64,000 nt of DNA from Alteromonas halophila (GTDB lineage: Bacteria; Pseudomonadota; Gammaproteobacteria; Enterobacterales; Alteromonadaceae): contig NZ_BMXP01000002.1 of assembly GCF_014651815.1 (NCBI RefSeq), forward strand, positions 496,001 to 560,000, read 5' to 3'. Positions 8,159 through 15,931 of the stretch are shown here, in pieces (position 1 is the stretch's first letter; each line of letters opens with the position of its first letter). The notes under the pieces were generated by a model. That model was not told the origin of the DNA, searched no databases, and saw only the letters and a list, made by a program, of their open reading frames with translations. The position numbers were made by a program, and so were the translations under genes.

Positions 8159-8889
8159 AAAAACTGATGTATTTTCTTGTATTTTTCCTTCCTGGGGTCG
8201 CGATGGCTGCGGGCGGTAATGTGCCTTTGGATAAGGCCCCTATAGATTTGACGGACAAGGCGTCACTGCAACGCGGTGCGAAACTGTTCATGAACTATTG
8301 TCTGGGCTGTCACTCACAAAAGTACCAGCGCTACAGCCGTACGTTCGAGGATCTTGGGATCCCGGAAGATTTGGGTGAAAAGTATCTGCAGTTTACCGGC
8401 GAAAAGGTGACGGACTACATTACCAACACCATGCCGGAGACAGGCGCGGCGAACTGGTTCGGTAACCCGCCACCTGACCTGACACTGGTTGCCCGGGTGC
8501 GCGGTCCGGACTGGATTTACACCTATCTTCGCACCTTCTATGTGGACGAAAGCCGTCCCTTTGGCGTGAATAACAAAGTCTTCCCTGATGTAGGTATGCC
8601 GCACGTACTGCAGCCGTTGCAGGGTACGCCACGCGAAACTAACGAAGAAATGCTGGTCGACGGTGAAATGGTCGAGCGTTACGTTGGTATTAAGAGCGAT
8701 GGTGACGGTGCATTGTCGCCAGGCGAGTACGATCAGGCCGTAGGCGATCTGGTTAACTTTCTGGAGTATTCCGGTGAGCCATCGCGTCTTGAGTCTGAGC
8801 AGATAGGTAAATGGGTGCTGGTATTTATCGCCGTGTTGTTTGTCTTTGTGTTCTTGCTGAAGAAAGAATACTGGCGGGAAGTGCATTAG
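8155..8889 (+). CDS. petC: Cytochrome c1 of the bc1 complex
   Basis: A 244-residue membrane-anchored c-type cytochrome that accepts electrons from the Rieske protein. Seen: signal peptide MKKLMYFLVFFLPGVAMA, heme c site CLGCH near residue 47, the distal Met region (MPHVLQPLQG), and a C-terminal anchor (GKWVLVFIAVLFVFVFLLKKEYW). ATGA overlap with petB shows translational coupling. Length is typical for the short gammaproteobacterial c1, not the fused cyt b-c1 form. Confidence 0.96.
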   Translation: MKKLMYFLVFFLPGVAMAAGGNVPLDKAPIDLTDKASLQRGAKLFMNYCLGCHSQKYQRYSRTFEDLGIPEDLGEKYLQFTGEKVTDYITNTMPETGAANWFGNPPPDLTLVARVRGPDWIYTYLRTFYVDESRPFGVNNKVFPDVGMPHVLQPLQGTPRETNEEMLVDGEMVERYVGIKSDGDGALSPGEYDQAVGDLVNFLEYSGEPSRLESEQIGKWVLVFIAVLFVFVFLLKKEYWREVH

Positions 8890-8909
8890 CCCCCCGAGTT
8901 AAGGTATAC

Positions 8910-8944
8910 TATGCGAAGGGGCGTATGCCCCTTTTTTCGCATAT
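8910..8944 (+). terminator. Nested hairpin terminator after petABC
   Basis: Inner stem AAGGGGC-GTAT-GCCCCTT (8916-8933) followed by a T6 run, nested in an outer TATGCGA/TCGCATA pairing (8910-8916 with 8938-8944). TATACT at 8905-8910 abuts it and could be a -10 for sspA, but I see no good -35. Confidence 0.75.
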
Positions 8945-8997
8945 GGGCTCAAGCGGCCCCTATGCCCTAAATTAAGTTTCTCAACGGAGGAAATTGA

Positions 8998-9630
8998 ATG
9001 GCCGTTGCCGCGAATAAACGTTCTATCATGACGTTGTTCTCAGACACCATCGACATCTACAGCCATCAGGTACGCATCGTACTGGCAGAAAAAGGCGTAG
9101 GCGTGGAAATTAGCTACACAGACCCGTCTAATCTGCCGGAAGATCTTATCGATCTGAATCCGTATGGCACGGTCCCCACACTGGTTGATCGTGAGCTTGT
9201 GCTGTATCACTCGCACATCATTATGGAGTACCTGGACGAGCGTTTCCCTCATCCTCCGCTGATGCCTGTATATCCGGTTTCGCGTGGCCAGAGCCGCCTG
9301 ATGATGCACCGGATTGAAAAAGACTGGTATGCACTGGCTGCACAAATCTTCCGTGGCGAAGGTAATGTTGACGCAGCACGTAATGAACTGCGTGAGTCGT
9401 TATTGTCTCTGGCACCGGTATTCGCGGAAGAGCCGTATTTTATGAACGAGGAGTTCAGCCTGGTTGATTGCTATCTGGCACCGCTGTTATGGCGTTTGCC
9501 TGCGCTAGGCATCGAACTGACCGGTGCAGGCAGTAAAGAGGTCAATGCGTATATGAAGCGTATTTTCTCGCGTAGCGCGTTTAAAGCGTCACTGACTGAT
9601 CAGGAACGAGAGATCCACACACCGTTATGA
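8998..9630 (+). CDS. sspA: Stringent starvation protein A (GST-fold RNA polymerase-associated)
   Basis: A 210-residue glutathione-S-transferase-like protein that binds sigma-70 RNA polymerase and modulates stationary-phase and acid-stress transcription. Seen: thioredoxin-fold N-domain (MTLFSDTIDIYSHQVRIVLAEKG), the VPTLVDRELVLYHSHIIMEYLDERFPHPPLMP block, and the PHPPL(M/L)P loop shown to matter for E. coli SspA. SspA proteins lack GST catalysis. A strong GGAGGA precedes the ATG. Overlaps sspB by 4 bp. Confidence 0.96.
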   Translation: MAVAANKRSIMTLFSDTIDIYSHQVRIVLAEKGVGVEISYTDPSNLPEDLIDLNPYGTVPTLVDRELVLYHSHIIMEYLDERFPHPPLMPVYPVSRGQSRLMMHRIEKDWYALAAQIFRGEGNVDAARNELRESLLSLAPVFAEEPYFMNEEFSLVDCYLAPLLWRLPALGIELTGAGSKEVNAYMKRIFSRSAFKASLTDQEREIHTPL

Positions 9631-10088
9631 CATCTATGACGTCGAATCAGCCTTATCTGCTCAGAGCGTTTTTTGAGTGGATTGTAGACAATGAACTTAC
9701 GCCTTACATTGTGGTTGATGCAACCAAACCTATGGTTGAGGTGCCTCAGGAATTTGTCAAAGACGGACAGATTGTACTGAATATCTCGCCATCAGCCTGT
9801 GTTAACTTCATGCTGGATGTCGATGGTCTGTCGTTTCAGGCTCGCTTTGGTGGCCAGCCTCGGCGCATTAGCATGCCCTGTCATGCTGTGATGGCGGTCT
9901 ACGCCCGTGAAAATGGCGCGGGAACCGTGTTTGCCACAGAAGAAGACATGCAGGCCGACCCACAGACTTCGGATGACGATACAGGCGCTGGCAGCGCGCC
10001 TTCAGCGGTAGACGAGCATACCTCAGATGATGGCGATGCACCGGTGCCGCCGAAAAAAGGCAAGCCGAATCTGAAAGTCATCAAATAG
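9627..10088 (+). CDS. sspB: ClpXP protease specificity-enhancing factor SspB
   Basis: A 153-residue adaptor that tethers ssrA-tagged polypeptides to ClpXP. Seen: the ssrA-binding fold (YLLRAFFEWIVDNELTPYIVVDA, FQARFGGQPRRISMP), an acidic flexible linker of about 40 residues (rich in D, S, T, E and P), and the C-terminal ClpX-binding tail GKPNLKVIK. Translationally coupled to sspA by an ATGA overlap. Confidence 0.96.
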   Translation: MTSMTSNQPYLLRAFFEWIVDNELTPYIVVDATKPMVEVPQEFVKDGQIVLNISPSACVNFMLDVDGLSFQARFGGQPRRISMPCHAVMAVYARENGAGTVFATEEDMQADPQTSDDDTGAGSAPSAVDEHTSDDGDAPVPPKKGKPNLKVIK

Positions 10089-10108
10089 CAATATCAGTGA
10101 TGAATGAG

Positions 10109-10139
10109 AAAAGCCGTGCTCTGTGAGCGCGGCTTTTTT
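10109..10139 (+). terminator. Rho-independent terminator after sspB
   Basis: AAAA followed by stem GCCGTGCTC-TGT-GAGCGCGGC (one mismatch) and a T7 run. Confidence 0.88.
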
Positions 10140-10161
10140 GTGTGCAGTAAGCGATAAAAAT

Positions 10162-10203
10162 TGTGATAAAACTGTGACCTTTTCGTGACCATTTCAGGAT
10201 AAC
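10162..10203 (+). promoter_or_regulatory. Three GTGA repeats at exact 11-bp phase plus candidate -10, upstream of spondin genes
   Basis: GTGA starts at 10163, 10174 and 10185, each in a 7-bp unit (TGTGATA, TGTGACC, CGTGACC) separated by 4 A/T-rich bases. This 7+4 direct-repeat architecture is that of PhoB/OmpR-family winged-helix sites. A GATAAC -10-like hexamer follows at 10198-10203, where a -10 would lie if the repeats replaced the -35. The word differs from the classic Pho box (CTGTCAT). Cognate regulator unknown; the regulator at 11.7 kb is a candidate. Confidence 0.5.
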
Positions 10204-10251
10204 TCACAGCCACACTCTTCTGTGCTGACAACACAAACACAGAGGATTGTT

Positions 10252-10953
10252 ATGAAACACTACGCATACCTATTAGGCGCAGCCACGCTTGCTGCATCTC
10301 ACCTGCACGCAGCGGAACTTACCGTTGAGGTGCAGAACCTGACGGGCGGCATTCACTTTACGCCGCTGTTGATTACTGCTCACCCTGACGGCTCCCAGCT
10401 ATTTGAAGTGGGTGAAATGGCGTCGGCGGAGCTGCAGAGTATGGCAGAAGGCGGCGATATCGCCCCGCTGGCAGCTTTGGCTGACAGTCTCAATGCAGAC
10501 TCAGTAACGAACCCCGCTGGCGGCTTGCTCGGGCCCACCGCGACGACCAGTGCGATGCTGTCTACTGCCGATGACAACGTTCGCCTCAGCCTGGTTGCTA
10601 TGCTACTGCCAACCAACGATGGCTTTGTGGCGCTTAACGGCTGGAAGATCCCGTCAGAGCCCGGTATCTATACTGCGTACCTCAACGCCTATGATGCCGG
10701 AACAGAAGCGAATGATGAAATTCGTGGCAGCGGTATGCCGGGGCAGGCAGGTATGCCCGTTCCGCCGCCATTAGAAGACCTGGTGGGGACCGGCGGGAGC
10801 GGTGTAACCGCAACGACCACCAACGCAATGATTCATATCCATCCCGGTAATCTGGGTGATGCTATGCCAGATGGCGGTAACAGTGATATCAGTAATACCG
10901 TACAGCGCTGGCTTAATCCGGTGGCAAAAGTCACTGTGACAGTGGCAGAGTAG
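10252..10953 (+). CDS. Secreted spondin-domain protein (first of a tandem pair)
   Basis: A 233-residue exported protein with signal peptide MKHYAYLLGAATLAASHLHA. The mature part resembles bacterial Spondin_N-type domains: a beta-rich start (ELTVEVQNLTGGIHFTPLLITAHP), FEVGEMAS, LAEGGD-like AEGGDIAPL, TNDGFVALNGWKIP, and NAYDAGTEANDE. I place the start at ATG 10252 (AGAGGA about 7 nt upstream, signal peptide immediately follows) rather than 10222. The next gene is a lipoprotein paralogue 9 bp downstream. The family's bacterial role is not established; eukaryotic spondin domains act in extracellular adhesion. Function here is unknown. Confidence 0.8.
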   Translation: MKHYAYLLGAATLAASHLHAAELTVEVQNLTGGIHFTPLLITAHPDGSQLFEVGEMASAELQSMAEGGDIAPLAALADSLNADSVTNPAGGLLGPTATTSAMLSTADDNVRLSLVAMLLPTNDGFVALNGWKIPSEPGIYTAYLNAYDAGTEANDEIRGSGMPGQAGMPVPPPLEDLVGTGGSGVTATTTNAMIHIHPGNLGDAMPDGGNSDISNTVQRWLNPVAKVTVTVAE

Positions 10954-10962
10954 GGGGCACTT

Positions 10963-11676
10963 ATGAAAACGACTCTTCGATTTACGCTGCTTAGCGTGAC
11001 ATCAGTGCTAATACTGGCAGGTTGTGGCAGTGATGACGATGATGAGGTAATGATGCCAGATCCCCCAGTTCCGGAGCCGGTTGTCATGACGTATGAGGTT
11101 ACCATCACTAACCTGACAGCAGCGCAGCCGCTGTCGCCAGTTGCTGTGATGCTGACGGCCGAACAGCAGTACTGGCAGGTGGGGATGCCAGCCAGCGATG
11201 CGTTGGCACTGCTGGCAGAAGGTGGCGATAACAGTGAACTGGTGAATGCCGGTGGCGTATTAGCAGCGTCAGACTCCGGGATGCCAGTGGGACCGGGAGA
11301 CAGTGCGTCAGTGACCGTTTCGGTGGACGATGCTGAGGGTGTGTGGCTGACGGTTGCCACCATGCTGGTGAATACCAACGACGGGTTTACTGGTATTACC
11401 GGCTACGACTTAAATACCCTTACCATTGGTGACAGTGTGTCGATGTCGGTTATGGTGTATGACGCTGGTACTGAAGCGAACACTGAGGCAGCAGGCACCA
11501 TACCCGGACCGGCAGATGGCGGTGAAGGTGTCAGCGCCGGACGTGAGGAAGCTGATAGCGTATTCGTGCACGGCGGTGTGGTGAGTCAGGAAGACGGCCT
11601 TGCCAGCTCAGTGCTGGATCAGTCTCATCGGTTCGATAACCCGGCCGTTAAACTTTCTGTTACCCGCGTGGAATAA
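10963..11676 (+). CDS. Spondin-domain lipoprotein (second of a tandem pair)
   Basis: A 237-residue predicted lipoprotein: lipobox LILAGC with Cys21, then an acidic/proline linker (GSDDDDEVMMPDPPVPEPV) and a Spondin_N-like domain (MTYEVTITNLTAAQPLSPVAVMLT, LLAEGGDNSEL, VNTNDGFTGITGYDL, VYDAGTEANTEA). The TNDGF and YDAGTEAN words are shared with the preceding gene, so they are paralogues, one soluble and one membrane-anchored. SD GGGGG is close to the ATG. The residue after the lipid-Cys is Gly, not Asp, so Lol export to the outer membrane is expected. Function unknown. Confidence 0.8.
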   Translation: MKTTLRFTLLSVTSVLILAGCGSDDDDEVMMPDPPVPEPVVMTYEVTITNLTAAQPLSPVAVMLTAEQQYWQVGMPASDALALLAEGGDNSELVNAGGVLAASDSGMPVGPGDSASVTVSVDDAEGVWLTVATMLVNTNDGFTGITGYDLNTLTIGDSVSMSVMVYDAGTEANTEAAGTIPGPADGGEGVSAGREEADSVFVHGGVVSQEDGLASSVLDQSHRFDNPAVKLSVTRVE

Positions 11677-11734
11677 AAAGACCCGCTCCCCGGTCTGTTT
11701 CAAAAGCGTTAGATGAAGCAGGCCGGAGGCCCTC

Positions 11735-12481
11735 ATGATCCTCGTCGTACAATCCGTTGCGATGTACCAGCAGCATATCAGTGAAAGTCTGAAAGAAACC
11801 GGCCTCGCTGTTGAGTGCGTCAGTTGCTTTGACGACGCACTAGGCATGCTGCGACAAACCCGGTATACGATGGTCATACTGGACTGTGATATTGGAAGCG
11901 ACAGTGGTTTTACACTTTGCCAGATTATTCGACATGAGGATCTGGCGTCAGTTATCGTTTTCGTCGGCGCAACAAGCACCACGTCTGATCGCGTACTGGC
12001 ACTGGAATTAGGTGCAGATGACTTTATCCGTTACCCGTGTCAGGCGAGGGAGCTGCAGGCCAGAGTCCACGCTGCGCTAAGACGCCAGCATCCCCGTTGC
12101 ACAACGCAATCAGGCATGCAGCCGGACAGTCTGCGCTGCGGCTGTATTACTATTGATGAAAAGCGGCACCAGGTATGGGTCAACGAACAGCCTGTGAATT
12201 TGACGGCAACCGAGTTTACCTTATTGCAGTATCTGGCCTCGCATGCCAATCAGGTATTTTCGCGCGCACAATTACTGGCGGCAGTGTGGGACTATCACCA
12301 TAGTGGTTATGAGCATACGGTAAATTCACACATTAATCGCCTGCGCAGCAAACTGGGGCCGGGCGCCGCCGCGATGATAGAGACAGTATGGGGCGTAGGC
12401 TACAAATGTTGTGATGGCAACACCCTGGACAGACAGCGGCATAAACCGGCCGCGGTCGTGCCGCTGCGTCAGTCTATATAA
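11735..12481 (+). CDS. PhoB/OmpR-family winged-helix regulator with degenerate receiver
   Basis: A 248-residue regulator: receiver-like domain (about 1-115) and a C-terminal winged helix (about 130-228; VNLTATEFTLLQYLASHANQVFSRAQLL, HTVNSHINRLRSKL, VWGVGYK). The phosphoacceptor-position Asp50 is kept (VILD), but the N-terminal acidic pair is Gln6-Ser7 (LVVQS instead of LVVDD) and the conserved Lys position is Tyr100 (DDFIRYP instead of DDYxxKP). Mg2+-dependent phosphorylation is therefore doubtful; it may be a phosphorylation-independent regulator. GGAGG lies 5 nt before the ATG. No histidine kinase is adjacent. It follows the spondin pair by 58 bp, and its end overlaps the mgtE end tail-to-tail by 8 bp. 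Confidence 0.88.
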   Translation: MILVVQSVAMYQQHISESLKETGLAVECVSCFDDALGMLRQTRYTMVILDCDIGSDSGFTLCQIIRHEDLASVIVFVGATSTTSDRVLALELGADDFIRYPCQARELQARVHAALRRQHPRCTTQSGMQPDSLRCGCITIDEKRHQVWVNEQPVNLTATEFTLLQYLASHANQVFSRAQLLAAVWDYHHSGYEHTVNSHINRLRSKLGPGAAAMIETVWGVGYKCCDGNTLDRQRHKPAAVVPLRQSI

Positions 12482-13832
12482 GAAACAGAGTTGCAGTGCC
12501 CAGAAAGGCAAAAATACCCACAACATCGGTAATGGTAGTAAGGATAACGCTGCCGGCAAGCGCCGGATCAATCTTCAGCTTTTTCATAATGATGGGCAAA
12601 AATGCACCGGAAAATGCAGCGGCAATCATATTAACCATCATCGCGAACGCGATGATCATGCCCAGTACATAGTCCTGTTTCCATAGCGCAATCACACTGG
12701 CGATCAGCACCGCCCAGATAACGCCATTTAAAAAGCCAATGGCCAGCTCTTTTCCAATAATCCAGCGCGAGTTGCCGGTATTCACATGACCCAGCGCCAT
12801 GCCCCTGATAACCAGGGTGAGAGTCTGATTGCCGGCGACACCGCCCATACTTGGCACAATTGTATTCAATATTGCCAGCACGGCTAACTGGCTTAACGCC
12901 GCCTCAAATAAGTCGCTGACCATGGCTGCCAGCAAGGCGGTGACCAGGTTTAAGGCCAGCCACACCGAGCGTCGCCGGGTACTTTGCAGGATCGGTGCGA
13001 AGGTATCTTCTTCATCGTCGAGACCGGCCATACTCATCATTGAGTGCTCCGCATCCTCGCGGATAATATCGACCACGTCATCAATGGTAATGCGGCCCAC
13101 AAGGTGGTGTTTGGCATCTACGACCGGCGCGGACAACCAGTTATAGCGTTCGAACATCCCGGCCACTTCATCGTCAGCCATGTTGTCCGGGATCGCTTCA
13201 GGCTCTTCATCCATTACTTCACTGACTTTGGACTGTGTATCAGCGGTCAGCAGCCGGGTAACCGGGACAATGCCGATCAGAATATCGTTGCGGTTTACTA
13301 CATACAGGGTGTCCGTATTTTCCGGCAAGTCACCTTTTAAGCGGATATAGCGAAGCACCACATCAATCGACACATCCGGACGCAGCGTGATGGTGTCGGT
13401 GTTCATGATAAAGCCGGCGGTTTCCTCACCGTACGACAGCGCCTGCTCGGCGCGCAGTCGGTCCTGCGCGTCCATGGAGGCGAGAATATCCTGAAGTACT
13501 TCGTCCGGCAGGCTGCTGAGTGTTTCTGCCAGGTCGTCGGTATCCATTTCCTCCAGTGCGTCGACCACATTGGCAGGCATCATGCGGCTGATAATGCCGT
13601 TTCTTACGTCTTCTGAGAGTTCTTCGAGGATATCGCCGTGGAAATCCCCGTCGATCAGGTTCCACAGCTCCTCACGGGTACGTGAGGGGCTGGATTCGAG
13701 GATCAGCGCGACATCGGACGGGGGAAGTTCAAGCAGCAGCTTTCGAACGGACACAAACTGGCCACCAGATAATGCGGCATTAAGCTGCTTTAACTGACCC
13801 TGAGCTTGTTTGGAAGCAATGGCTTCGGCCAC
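12474..13832 (-). CDS. mgtE: Magnesium transporter MgtE
   Basis: A 452-residue Mg2+ channel/transporter. Seen in order: N-terminal MgtE-N superhelical domain (about 30-130, ALEEMDTDDLAETLSSLPDEV), two CBS domains (about 140-260, with VVDAKHHLVGRITIDDVVDII), a connecting helix, and five transmembrane segments, including the Mg2+ pore region NTIVPSMGGVAGNQTLTLVIRG. The cytosolic domains sense Mg2+ and gate the pore. Last gene of the minus-strand run after npr, but 180 bp separate them, so it likely has its own promoter. Confidence 0.96.
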   Translation of the reverse strand: MAEAIASKQAQGQLKQLNAALSGGQFVSVRKLLLELPPSDVALILESSPSRTREELWNLIDGDFHGDILEELSEDVRNGIISRMMPANVVDALEEMDTDDLAETLSSLPDEVLQDILASMDAQDRLRAEQALSYGEETAGFIMNTDTITLRPDVSIDVVLRYIRLKGDLPENTDTLYVVNRNDILIGIVPVTRLLTADTQSKVSEVMDEEPEAIPDNMADDEVAGMFERYNWLSAPVVDAKHHLVGRITIDDVVDIIREDAEHSMMSMAGLDDEEDTFAPILQSTRRRSVWLALNLVTALLAAMVSDLFEAALSQLAVLAILNTIVPSMGGVAGNQTLTLVIRGMALGHVNTGNSRWIIGKELAIGFLNGVIWAVLIASVIALWKQDYVLGMIIAFAMMVNMIAAAFSGAFLPIIMKKLKIDPALAGSVILTTITDVVGIFAFLGTATLFLI

Positions 13833-13960
13833 GGGCGTGTCCCTAACTTGTTGAATTTAATACTCGTTAGGATAGCGCAAATGCAGTGACTGTGTCATGA
13901 CAAATCCGGGCCAGAAGGCGGCAATCTTTGGAAAGAAGGCGTAATGCCTGTGATCGCTCA

Positions 13961-13980
13961 AGCCGGTATATATCCCGGCT
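13961..13980. repeat. Perfect 6-bp inverted repeat between npr and mgtE
   Basis: AGCCGG, an 8-base T/A-rich loop, then CCGGCT. No T tract follows on the minus strand, so terminator function is doubtful; it could be a leader hairpin of mgtE. Confidence 0.4.
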
Positions 13981-14012
13981 GGTCTGCTACACGCGAAGCA
14001 CGTCGTTGCAGA

Positions 14013-14285
14013 TTACTCTTCTTCGTTAAACTTACCGACGAACAACGACTCAATGGCGTCCATCGCCTGTTCAGCGTCCTCGCCTTCAGAAATTACTGTG
14101 ACCTGTTCGCCCTGGTGGCTTTCCATCATCATCAGACCAAGAACACTGCTGGCATCAGCCTCTTTGTCACCTTTGATAAGCGTTACCTGGGCATCAAACT
14201 GATTGGCCAGTTGTACAAGCTGTGTGGCTGCGCGTGCATGCAGACCAAGCTTGTTAACAATAGTCAGGGTTTTCTCACACCGCAT
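14013..14285 (-). CDS. npr: HPr-family phosphocarrier protein (NPr, nitrogen PTS)
   Basis: A 90-residue HPr-fold phosphocarrier. Seen: active-site His in KLGLHARAATQLV and the regulatory-serine region ASSVLGLMMM. With EIIA-Ntr (ptsN) two genes upstream it forms the nitrogen-type PTS relay that takes phosphate from PtsP. ATG at 14285 overlaps the rapZ stop by 1 base (TAATG). It could be called ptsO in some species. Confidence 0.93.
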   Translation of the reverse strand: MRCEKTLTIVNKLGLHARAATQLVQLANQFDAQVTLIKGDKEADASSVLGLMMMESHQGEQVTVISEGEDAEQAMDAIESLFVGKFNEEE

Positions 14286-15130
14286 TATTTGTCCTGCTCC
14301 CGATGTCGGATCTGCACATCCGGGTGGGTGTTGCGAAAGCTTTTCGCCAGTGACTCGGCAATATATACCGAGCGGTGCTGGCCACCGGTACAGCCGATCG
14401 CCACCGTCACATAACTGCGGTTATTACGTTCAAGGTGTGGCAGCCAGGTGCTGATGAGATTTTGAATCTGCCAGATAAACTTGGTCACGATAGGCTGCGA
14501 GCCCAGAAAGTTTTCTACTGCCGCATCCAGTCCGGTCAGATGCTTTAAGTCGGGCTCCCAGTGTGGGTTTGGTAAGAAACGGGCATCAAAAACATAATCG
14601 GCATCTTTGGGAATGCCATATTTAAACCCGAATGACTCAAACACCAGCACCAGCCGTGAACTTTTTTTGCCAAGTATGCGTTCCCGAATGAGCTCTGCTA
14701 GCTGATGTACTGAAAGTTTATCGGTATCAATGTATAAATCGGCCCGCTCTGTAATCGGTGCCAGCAAGGTCGACTCTGCGCGTATGGCCTCGGACAGCGA
14801 TCGATTCTTTTTGGCCAGAGGGTGCAATCGCCGGGTTTCGCTGAACCGCTTCACCAGCACATCGTCACTCGCGTCAATATAAACAATGGTCATCGACCAG
14901 GACGAGGGCAGGTAATCGAGAATTTCGACCAGCTCACTGGGATCTTTTGGCAGGTTGCGCACATCAATGCTGATAGCAACCTGATCATAGTCATCGGCAA
15001 CCGTGTGGGTCAGGGTGGGCAACAGGTTAACAGGAATATTGTCGACGCAATAATAGCCCAGGTCTTCCAGCGCACGCAGCGCCACCGATTTACCAGAACC
15101 CGAACGTCCACTGATTATAATGAGCTTCAC
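14285..15130 (-). CDS. rapZ: RNase adapter protein RapZ
   Basis: A 281-residue protein; in E. coli it binds the sRNA GlmZ and directs RNase E to it, controlling glucosamine-6-phosphate synthesis. Seen: N-terminal Walker A GRSGSGKS, DVRNLP, and the C-terminal RNA/metabolite-binding domain with GCTGGQHRSVYIAESLA. Start is GTG 15130, preceded by GGGAGAGG. Gene order rpoN-hpf-ptsN-rapZ-npr matches enterobacteria. Confidence 0.97.
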   Translation of the reverse strand: MKLIIISGRSGSGKSVALRALEDLGYYCVDNIPVNLLPTLTHTVADDYDQVAISIDVRNLPKDPSELVEILDYLPSSWSMTIVYIDASDDVLVKRFSETRRLHPLAKKNRSLSEAIRAESTLLAPITERADLYIDTDKLSVHQLAELIRERILGKKSSRLVLVFESFGFKYGIPKDADYVFDARFLPNPHWEPDLKHLTGLDAAVENFLGSQPIVTKFIWQIQNLISTWLPHLERNNRSYVTVAIGCTGGQHRSVYIAESLAKSFRNTHPDVQIRHREQDK

Positions 15131-15157
15131 GGATCCTCTCCCTGATAACTGGCGCTG

Positions 15158-15601
15158 TCACTGCAGCGCGGTAATGATCTCATCGCTGTCATGCGCGCGA
15201 CGAATAGCTTTGACGGTGTCTTTATCACTTAACTTACTGGCGACGGTAGCCAGTGTCTGCAGGTGGCCTTCGGTTTGTTCCTCTGGCACCAGCAGGGTAA
15301 AAAAAATGTCGACCGGCTGGTTATCAATGGCATCAAAATCGATGGCAGGCGTACTGGTCACTACAATAGCGATGACATTTTCCAGACCCGCTAGTCTGCC
15401 ATGCGGCAGAGCAATACCATTGCCTATACCTGTACTGCCCATGCGCTCCCGCGCGACCAGGCTATTGAGGACTGTAGTCTGATCAATAGTCGGGTTATTT
15501 TTCGCAGCGATGCCGGCAATAATTTCGAGAATGCGCTTTTTACTGGCGCACTGAACCGCACACTCGGTGCGGTCCAGGCTGACTAAGGCTTGTATATCCA
15601 T
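15158..15601 (-). CDS. ptsN: Nitrogen-regulatory PTS EIIA component PtsN
   Basis: A 147-residue EIIA of the fructose/mannitol class. Seen: phosphorylation-site His in GNGIALPHGRL, and LLVPEEQTEGHLQTLATVASKL. Its phosphorylation state regulates potassium and phosphate systems in other bacteria. Lies 13 bp after hpf and 27 bp before rapZ on the minus strand, in one operon. Confidence 0.96.
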   Translation of the reverse strand: MDIQALVSLDRTECAVQCASKKRILEIIAGIAAKNNPTIDQTTVLNSLVARERMGSTGIGNGIALPHGRLAGLENVIAIVVTSTPAIDFDAIDNQPVDIFFTLLVPEEQTEGHLQTLATVASKLSDKDTVKAIRRAHDSDEIITALQ

Positions 15602-15614
15602 AATGCTGATAGGA

Positions 15615-15902
15615 TTAATGTTTTTTCATTTTTTCCTTGTGCTTAATGACCTGCCTGTCAAGTTTATCAACCATGCTGTCGATAGCTGCGTACATGTCCG
15701 TATTTTCGGAAGACGCAAAGACTTCTGCCCCGCTAAGATGTACCGTCGCTTCTGCTTTCTGATTAAGCTTTTCAACATTGAGGATCACATGCACATTAGA
15801 AATGTGGTCAAAGTGACGCTCTAATTTGCTGAACTTGGTATCGACATAATTACGCAAAGAGTCGGTGATTTCGACATGATGACCAGTAAGGTTGATTTGC
15901 AT
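15615..15902 (-). CDS. hpf: Ribosome hibernation promoting factor HPF (short form)
   Basis: A 95-residue short HPF/YfiA-family protein (MQINLTGHHVEITDSLRNYVDTKF, basic C-terminus KLDRQVIKHKEKMKKH). Short HPFs bind the 30S decoding centre and, with RMF, form 100S dimers in stationary phase. Lies 29 bp after rpoN. Confidence 0.95.
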   Translation of the reverse strand: MQINLTGHHVEITDSLRNYVDTKFSKLERHFDHISNVHVILNVEKLNQKAEATVHLSGAEVFASSENTDMYAAIDSMVDKLDRQVIKHKEKMKKH

Positions 15903-15931
15903 ATTTCGTCTTCCTTATTTTGATGAGCCAG

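Noticed and set aside
10162..10194. Assignment of the GTGA repeats as a true Pho box
   Set aside because: The 11-bp phase fits, but the words (TGTGATA, TGTGACC, CGTGACC) are not CTGTCAT-like enough to claim PhoB, and no phosphate gene is nearby.
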